Shown piece after piece: positions 57,230 to 64,000 of a stretch of DNA of 64,000 bases. The notes beneath the pieces were generated by a model. That model saw only the letters and a program-made list of their open reading frames with translations, had not been told where the DNA came from and made no database searches. This DNA comes from Armigeres subalbatus. Lineage: Eukaryota > Arthropoda > Insecta > Diptera > Culicidae. The first letter of the stretch is position 1. Each line of letters starts with the position of its first letter. The position numbers and the translations under genes are program-made. The stretch lies in assembly GCF_024139115.2 (NCBI RefSeq), contig NC_085141.1:246007047-246071046 (forward strand), read 5' to 3'.

Positions 57230-57799
57230 ACAGTCTCACTCAAAGAGGAGAGGAATTTTCGTACCGTGCACGCCGGAAATCAAAATTTTGTAATGAATTT
57301 CCACTACTGATGCACTGTCAGCCAATTAAGAATTTGCCGCTGGAACACGATAGAAGTCATCCATCCTAATACATTGTTTTGGAACGTCTCCATGCAAGGA
57401 GCGCATCGGCTGCTACAGCCAAAGAACTTTGCCCGTCACCAAGCGATTATGATTTGCATTTTTGCAGATTTTTGTCTCGGTTCAACCTTCTCCCGTGTAA
57501 AAAGATGATTTTGTTTCCAATGACGCGCCTTTCCAATAATAAACAGCAAGTACGCCGAAATCAGAATCTTGGGAAAATCTCATTTGACGCAACTCAATGA
57601 TGTGAGACGTCATCATTGTTTAATTCCCGCACTTTTAATAGATAGCAGATTCCAACTTTCTACCGTCGCCAAGCGGTTATGATGTGCACTTTGAAGAAAA
57701 TATTTTGGCTCTACCTCTCAATAGTACATTTGCCAAGAATTGATTTTGATCCACAATGCGCCTTTCTAATCAATCATAGCAAACAAACGATAGTCCGTA

Positions 57800-59136
57800 T
57801 TTTGCGTAAAAATTTCACTTTTCTGCTAAATAGTCACTATTAAGAAAACATTTTCAGTGACGCCACTGGTATGCGGGAACCGTAATCGCTGCCATTTTTG
57901 CAATCAACTCTATCTTCTAATAAAATTTTGGTCCTGAGAAGAACCGGTTTTCTTTCCAAAATGCGCCACTAACAGTAACTAAACGATAGTCCGAAGATTG
58001 TTGCTTTTAGCGATGGCCTCTCAATGTTCCACTTTCTGCTGAGACTGCTCCTACGGGCGTCATCGTTGTGCCCGCTCTCCGAGAAAATTTAGTTGAACTG
58101 AGGATTGGAGTCGAGCCCGTAGGTTGCACGATTTTGATGTCTGTGCTTGCGATGCACATCGCGATTGGTTGGTTTACCGATTTTCAGTGCCTAGTAAAAT
58201 TCAATTTTTCAATAGTTCAGCACTTTGAATGCATTTTTTCGATAGCTGAGCAAAATCTTAAAGAGTTCGTCGATCGATTAACACCAAAATCTTTAAAATC
58301 GGTTGAAAGACGGCTGAGTTATTAGCCCATACTTCCTGACCACTTTTCGTGACGGTCTCAAATTTGAAACTGCAGAATGACCCCCCAATGTTCCGGAAAG
58401 ACGTAATCCTACGTCAAAAAACAGGCCCGGAGACTAATTTTTTATTCGTATTTACTTATTTTTGGGAAACTTAGTCTTAACTAGGGCGGCGAATCCTATT
58501 CCATTATTTCCAATAGACATCAGGCTATGGGCTCAGCAGTTATGGCCAAAATAAAAATTTTATATGCAAAATACATTTAAAAAACTCATTCATTTTACGG
58601 GCATTTCTCCTTAACCGATTTATTGCATCAAGTTGCTGCTCATTGTTTTGTATTGAAAATTACCATAAAAGTTATAGGCAGAATATTAGGTATTAAAAAC
58701 TAACTCATTTTTCGAGCAACTTCAAAGAGAGTGTCATCGACAAACACAGATTGAAAATGTTTTCAAGTCACGCTGCTGAGAAATATTCCATAAAGGAGAG
58801 GCGGAGCAACTTCAATGTTCATAGAAATGAGCGTTCTCCAATTGCATTTATTTATCTTAAATCTTTCGATTAATATTTTTCATAACTCATGTTCAATTTC
58901 AAATCCGTGAATATAATTAAAACCTTGATATCCAAAACTCGCTAGCTCGGATGATGGATTTTTGAAACCCTTTGTAGGATTAATTACACATACATCGGAG
59001 TAAGCGACTCAATTGGTGTGTGAGTTAGGAGATGACGAGTTCTGCTTTAATCAGAGCAATTCAAAGTATCAAGTCGCCCAGTTAGTTTCCGGCGTAACCC
59101 ACTTCTATCTATCATAAGTTTTTCATCATCTTCTTC
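57800..59136. other. no supported gene
   Basis: Short frames only (85 codons at 58068). The sequence turns AT-rich after about 58450. No repeat structure was recognised. Confidence 0.5.
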
Positions 59137-59414
59137 TTCTTATTGGCATTACATCTCCACACTGGGACAGAGCTGCCTAGCTGCTTAGTGTTCATTTAGC
59201 ACTTCCACAGTTATTAACTGCGAGGTTTCTAAGCCAGGTTACCATTTTTGCATTTGTATATCATGAGGCTAACACGATGATACTTTTATGCCCAGGGAAA
59301 TCGAGTCAATTTCCAATCCGAAAATTGCCTTGACCGGCACCGGGAATCGAACCCAGCCACCCTCAGCATGGTCTTGCTTTGTATCCGTGCGTCTTACCGT
59401 ACGGCTAAGGAGGA
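59137..59414 (-). mobile_element. Feilai-like SINE, near full length
   Basis: The minus strand holds the head CTCCTTAGCCGTACGGTAAG, B box GGTTCGATTCCCGGTGCC, body CAATTTTCGGATTGGAAATT and a 3' tail of GAAGAAGAAG. It has the same structure as the copies at 60821 and 63040. Confidence 0.85.
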
Positions 59415-59569
59415 GTTTTTCATACGCAACCGAAAATAGGATTTGAGCTAATTTTGTCCGTAGTTTGAATTATCGTTAAACGAATAAATTTCATCAATAA
59501 TGAGCGTTTGTGGTTTTAAGGGAAAGTTATCAGGTAATCCCATTTTCTACTCTTTTACTATTATCCGAT

Positions 59570-60180
59570 GATGATGAAGAACGCCCAAATAATAATTTAA
59601 ATAGGATGTAGTTTGTCACAAAAAACTTCTCCAAGATTTTATTGAAAATTGAGAGTGTTGATATGGGTCTATAATAGTTATCTAGTAAATTTGGATACCC
59701 AGAATTGAAAAATAGGTGTAACCTTGGATTTTTTCATGCAATCAGGATACTCTCCAGTTGCAATCATTTTATTGAAACATTGGCTCAAAATGTGGGAAAA
59801 GGACAAGAAGTTTGACTTCACTATGAGAGTCGGAATATTGTTCTTTATTTAACTTAACATATAGCAATTATGTTGATTATTCCATTCGGGGTACATGGTG
59901 ATAAATATATTGATTCTCGACATTAAACAAAGGATCACCTCGTTCATAAAGAGGGATTTCGCCAGCCAGTTTAGCTCCCACATTGTAAAAAAAAATATTG
60001 AACAATTCACATTTTTTGTCATCTTCTACTATATATTGACCATTGCTTATTAGGGAAGCTTGAGTAGGCTTTCTATTTTTCCCTGTTAACATGTTTCCAG
60101 AGGTTATTATGTGTTGTATTATTTAGAATTTTCTCTTTGGTTTTTATTCTAAACTTGGTTTTTATTCTTTCAAAAATGGA
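59570..60180 (-). pseudogene. non-LTR retrotransposon RT fragment (L2/CR1-like)
   Basis: The minus strand reads ISNGQYIVEDDKKCELFNIF followed by FYNVGAKLAGEIP. After frameshifts it gives MIATGEYPDCMKKSKVTPIF. These are the pre-RT linker and first RT block of L2/CR1-type elements. Stops and shifts are frequent and no catalytic motif remains. The clade is uncertain. Confidence 0.6.
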
Positions 60181-60524
60181 AGCATTTAGGCCGCTTATTG
60201 ATTATTTGTTTACAATTGAACTTCAAATATTTTTTTTTCAATTCTTTGCATTAAAACTGCCATAACATCATTCCATGAACGAATATGTACAATATGCAGT
60301 GATGACTCGATTTTTTGCATGTTCAAATTTTATCTGCCCTGATTTCGTCTACACCCGATTTTATGGCAGTTTTGATATGATTTCTTCATGATCCATTTTT
60401 GCAACATCAAACCATTCATTGCTTTATATTTGTTCTATTTGACCTCTCTAAAGAATTTTTCTTGACACATTTTAAAATGAGTGAGAAAGGCATCATCGCC
60501 GCTAAGTGGATTAATCTATTTTTT

Positions 60525-60655
60525 TTGAGAAGGCGCTTGCTCCGATTAAGGCAATGCTAGATGTTATCCCTTCTTTAAAACTAGGTGTTTGCCCGTGTTT
60601 GAATATGGCAATTGTGGATATGATTCATTCGTTAGGAGTAGACATTTTGCCTAAA
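60525..60655 (+). repeat. diverged units of the 47.1-kb ~52-bp repeat
   Basis: Two units contain GGCGCTTGCTCCGATTAAGG and GGTGTTTGCCCGTGTTTGAA with GGCAAT...GATGT(T/G)AT spacing, as at 47109-47290. Confidence 0.5.
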
Positions 60656-60820
60656 CTTGTCTAGTATGACTTAAAGAGATATTATCCAATTGTAGATATT
60701 ATTTAATTTTTGAAATGAAGTCTGCGTCTGGGTTGAGGCGAATAAATATGATATCCATTCGTAAACAGTTTGTTTGGTATTAGACAAATATGAATGTATT
60801 TTTTTGATAAATAGTATAGT

Positions 60821-61092
60821 ATCCTAGCGGTAAGATGCCCGGCTAAAAAGCAATACCATGCTGAGGGTGGCTAGGTTCGATTCCCGGTGCCGGACTAGGT
60901 AATTTTCGGTTTGGAAAATGTCTCGACTTCCCTGGTCATAAAAGTATCATCGTGTAAGCCTCATGCATGATATACGAATGCAAAAATGGTAATATGGCTT
61001 AGAAACCTCGCAGTTAATAACTGTGGAAGAGCTTGATGAGCTGCGAGGCGGCAATGTCCCAGTGGGGAATGTAATGCCAATGAAGAAGAAGA
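60821..61092 (+). mobile_element. Feilai-like SINE, near full length
   Basis: The head has AGCGGTAAGATGCCCGGCTA and B box GGTTCGATTCCCGGTGCC. The body has TGTCTCGACTTCCCTGGTCA, and the 3' end is GTAATGCCAATGAAGAAGAA. Its tail runs directly into the coding triplets of an RNase H fragment, so it inserted into or beside that element. Confidence 0.8.
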
Positions 61093-61790
61093 TAGCGTCT
61101 GCTTTAGGCTCAAAGAGCTCCGTTTTGTATAGTCTGCTGGGCTTACACTACGCACTTGAGCACATTGCATCCATACCCCAAACTAATTCGTCTTTACTCA
61201 CAGTCTAGCTTCTCCGGATGCTGTTCCATAAATGGAACCGATTAAACATTCGACGTATCTTTGAATAGGGATACGGAACGCTTTGAGTGCTTTTTAAAAA
61301 CGGGTTTTCACCATGGCACCATAAAAACGCGGACTCTCTGGCTAAGGTCGGTGCTGTGGAAGCAGATATTTATAATCGGAAAATTACCTTCGATGATTTT
61401 TGCAGTTTGTCTAGTTCATCAGTAAATCTTGATCAGCTGGCAACAGAAATGGACAAAAGGAGAGGTGGGTAGATTACTGTATACCAGAGGTATCGAAGCG
61501 TCCATGGCTCAAAAAATTTGATATGTGTTACTTTTTGCGAATCATGTGTTGTCTAATATCCAATCGCTATGCTTTTTTTTCTTCTTTATTAAAGAGGCTT
61601 TCAGCTCTTGGCTGGTTGACCTCTGGGATCACTATGCTTTGTATGCATGTCTTTTCAGAGTGGGGCTGCTGGAAGACGATCCTTGTATTTGCGACACAGA
61701 TTCAAGATATCGGCTCTGTCATGTGGGCGTTTGATAAACATCGTGACCCAGACCAGCACTAACTGAATTTCTCCGGGTCCGAGGAATATA
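61085..61790 (+). pseudogene. non-LTR retrotransposon RNase H and C-terminal fragment
   Basis: Readable blocks in shifted frames are ALGSKSSVLYSLLGLHYALE, HHKNADSLAKVGAVEADIYN, DHYALYACLFRVGLLEDD and CICDTDSRYRLCHVG. They follow the RNase H (NADSLAK) and terminal zinc-finger region of I/LOA-type elements in mosquitoes. Multiple stops occur and the RT and endonuclease are absent. Confidence 0.6.
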
Positions 61791-61794
61791 ACGA

Positions 61795-62207
61795 AAGCTT
61801 ATTTATTAGAGAAGTGTTCGGATCTTGATCTCGAATAAATGTTCCTTATCAACCAATTGCTGATATTAGACGATGATCGGCGTAAGCCAATTATTATTTT
61901 TCCCTATCGAAGCTCTTCACGAATGTTTTGCTCGTTTTAACCATTCCAATGTCTGTCGTTAACCTTTCCGTACCTGGTGTGTGTTTCAAGGGGTTTCGAA
62001 TATTAAATCAGCTGTCAAATGCGCAATTCATTACTGAATCGGTCCCAATAACCCGTATTCCCTCCAGATGTAACGATTTTTCAATCAATCTATAGTTTGG
62101 TTGCAGAATCCTTCGAAGTCTCCTGCCCCCGAAAAATGTGCCCCTTCCAAAATCAAGTCTCAACGAGTCGTGTGACAGCTGAAACAAGCATGATTTGGCT
62201 AAATATT
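61795..62207. other. no supported gene
   Basis: No ORF or repeat was recognised between the RNase H fragment and the inverted repeat. Confidence 0.4.
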
Positions 62208-62768
62208 AGACCTCTTCATGTTTTCAAAAAGTATCAAAAATTCAACCGGTCAGCCTAGAATCACAATTCTCATGCTAAAATAAGTCTCCTGTCAAATTTT
62301 CAGCTAATTCGGATAAAATTTCGAGGTGGCTCAAGTCGATTTAGTGTTTTTGGGCTATTTTCAATTTTGGAAAAAATCTAACAAGAGATATAGACGTCGA
62401 AAACTATCGCAACAACCTCTATACGGAAGCTTTTGGTGTGCTCTACAAGTCTTGTGAACATTGCGATTCGTTCTGTTAACGTTTTGTCTATGTTAAAGTG
62501 ATTTTCAAGCATTTAAGTGCATAAAAATACTGTTTCCCTCAAAAGACATTGTTCTACAAAATTCTTGAGTTTATGACAAATGATTGTTAATTTATAATAT
62601 TATTATTCCTCTTTTTTCCCTGGAAATTTGAGAAATATAATTGTCCATGTGCGATTTACCGTTAAATTCTTAAAAATGAGAAGCTGAACATTTGTCATAA
62701 ATTTGCACGTTAGGATTTCTTCAAGCATTGAATTTTTGATACTTTTTGAAAACATGAAGAGGTCTACT
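62208..62768. repeat. inverted repeat with ~40-bp arms
   Basis: AGACCTCTTCATGTTTTCAA at 62212 is repeated as its complement near 62742-62762, and the arms extend through AAAGTATCAAAAATTCAA. A smaller inner inverted pair (TTATGACAAATG / CATTTGTCATAA) lies near 62570 and 62691. It could be a MITE with unresolved ends. Confidence 0.5.
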
Positions 62769-63039
62769 AAATATAGATGAAAATGTGGTTTATACGGTTC
62801 CAAGGCCATTTCGAATCATTCTTGTCGTATTGACAGGACTCGGAGAGTCTATGTTATGAACATTTACTCAGTTGGTTCCGAACTATTTCAGTGACAAGCT
62901 TAATGTGTTCACACAGTAAAGATAAAAATGAGAGTTTACGGTTCCAACGCCACTCCGGATCTCTAGGGTCATACTGGCAAGGATCCAGGGAACCAATGAG
63001 TTTAAGTTTTTCAAAATTGATTTTAAACGGTTAACGGTT

Positions 63040-63786
63040 CTTCTTTCTTTCTTTCTTCTTCTTATTGGCATTACATCCCCCCATTGGGACAGAGCCGCCT
63101 CGCAGCTTAGTGTTCATTAAGCACTTCCACATTTTTTTTCCTTTATTTATTTGGTAGGCACTCTGTGTTACTTAACCGCTACTGTGCTGAGATCTACTGT
63201 GGTATTCTGCAGCCAGAATCCACACAGAATCTATTTTTAGATTTTTCCATTATCCATTGTTGTTGTCGTTGCTGGTCCATCTCATCGTGAGTCCATTGTG
63301 TTCGTTTTGTCCATGTCGTGTATCCAATGATCGTTGCATTGTCCGGTTGCCATTTATCCGGGTAACGTTGGAGGAATGCCTCCGAGAAGAACAAGTTGTC
63401 AGTCGTCATCAGGCAGCCGTGACGGTGAAGCGTGCACCCCAATACGCCACCGCATAGGCTACGCATCCGGCGACTGACGAGGGTTTTGGTGGAGGGGCTG
63501 GGAATCGAACCCATGATCATTCGCTTGAAAGGCGAACGTGTAGCCAACTACGCTACGGGGCCCCCCTATAACTTCCACAGTTATTAACTGCGAGGTTTCT
63601 AAGCCAGGTTACCATTTTTGCATTCGTATATCATGAGGCTAGCACGATGATACTATTATGCCCAGGGAAGTCGAGACAATTTCCAATCCGAAAATTGCCT
63701 AGACCGGCACCGGGAATTGAACCCAGCCACCCTCAGCATGGTCTTGCTTTGTAGGCGCGCGCCTTACCGCACGGCTAAGGAGGGCC
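63040..63786 (-). mobile_element. Feilai-like SINE split by another SINE
   Basis: The minus-strand SINE has its 3' part at 63040-63131 (CTTCTTCTTATTGGCATTAC) and its 5' part at 63571-63786 (ACCGGCACCGGGAATTGAAC, CCTTACCGCACGGCTAAGGA). Joining them with one copy of the 9-bp ACTTCCACA restores the normal SINE layout. Confidence 0.85.
63132..63570 (-). mobile_element. second tRNA-derived SINE, complete, with A-tail
   Basis: On the minus strand the head GGCCCCGTAGCGTAGTTGGC, anticodon loop CTTTCAA and GGGTTCGATTCCCAGCCCC form a good tRNA-like cloverleaf. A unique body and an A-rich 3' end with AATAAATAAAGG follow. ACTTCCACA flanks it on both sides (63123-63131, 63571-63579) as a target-site duplication. 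The 117-codon frame over it is not a gene. Confidence 0.85.
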
Positions 63787-64000
63787 CTAACTAACGGTTA
63801 ACGGTTAACCTTACAATAACCGGTGAGGCATTATGTTGCTGTACAAGTTTGAGAATCTATGTTATTTGGTTGAAGGCCATTAAGTCGAATGAATAAGTCG
63901 TTTCGTTGAATTACATTCGGTAAAATGGGCATTTTCCCGACGAAAGTTTGGTCGAAATCTGAAACATTTGATTAAAAATTAGTTTTATACTGATCTAATT
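63787..64000. other. no supported gene
   Basis: A short CGGTTAACGGTTAACC run at about 63796 and a GTCGAAT-containing patch lie here; nothing else was recognised. Confidence 0.4.

Larger units (their letters stand above)
56100..57800 (+). repeat. repeated histone-spacer-like units
   Basis: Related segments recur near 56140, 56255, 56540, 56655, 57435 and 57670, each with AGCGATTATGATTTGCAC-type words then CTCGGCTCAA. GAAGAAGAAG tracts lie at 56570 and 56690. A longer duplication repeats GAACGAAAGGCGGAGCAAAC. An ATGCAAA octamer-like word is at 56820. Together with the H2B remnant this looks like a decayed histone gene spacer region. Confidence 0.5.

Noticed and set aside
63194..63547. 117-codon minus ORF with protein-like composition
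   Set aside because: It lies entirely inside a complete tRNA-derived SINE with an A-tail and target duplication, and it spans the tRNA head.
63790..63815. Telomere-like GGTTAA repeats
   Set aside because: There are only two or three units and they do not match a known dipteran terminal repeat.
1..64000. LTR retrotransposon or integrated virus
   Set aside because: No protease, integrase, long direct terminal repeats or viral polymerase/capsid motifs were recognised. The retroelement RT fragments that could be assigned to a clade are non-LTR type.

Overview
The window looks like intergenic or intronic DNA from a culicine mosquito, most likely Aedes. The basis is several tRNA-derived SINE copies resembling the Aedes Feilai family, insect R1-, RTE-, Jockey- and Dong-type non-LTR retrotransposons, a DD37E Tc1/mariner remnant and AT-rich background. 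I could run no database search, so the genus is inferred. No complete conventional host gene is visible. A few short splice-flanked open segments could be host exons.

Layout. 1.6-2.3 kb: a foldback repeat and a DD37E transposase tail. 2.3-5.7 kb: a nearly full-length but frameshifted RTE-like element. 5.8-8.0 kb: a reverse Jockey-like fragment split by a MITE. 8-12.3 kb: unremarkable AT-rich DNA. 12.9-13.8 and 16.7-17.7 kb: two TA-flanked inverted-repeat elements with iterated motifs. 17.7-20.3 kb: a compact two-gene unit, with an unrecognised ~389-codon gene (+) tail-to-tail with an intact 340-aa DD34E transposase (-). 21-22.9 kb: the 5' part of an R1-clade element. 24-26.6 kb: inverted low-copy repeats. 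28.4-33.7 kb: a second R1-clade element, abutting a truncated tRNA-Leu and carrying a 786-bp MITE. 34.3-35.4 kb: a Dong/R4-like tail inside TAA repeats. 35.7-37.0 kb: a third iterated-motif TA element. 39.8-45.7 kb: two unrelated satellites (131 and 143 bp units), the first reappearing inverted on the far side of the second. 48.6-55.9 kb: a decayed, intron-containing Helentron (Rep, PIF1 helicase and endonuclease). Histone-type 3' stem-loops lie on either side of it, one next to a collapsed H2B pseudogene at 57.1 kb. 59-63.8 kb: SINEs, including one SINE nested in another with a 9-bp duplication, and two non-LTR fragments.

The most interesting part is 16.7-20.3 kb. A transposase without any stop or frameshift sits tail-to-tail with a gene of unknown function. 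Next to them is an element carrying eight dyad-symmetric copies of a 12-mer. Nearly every other transposon protein here is broken. Three separate elements in the window share the iterated-inverted-motif design, which suggests a common mechanism rather than one family.
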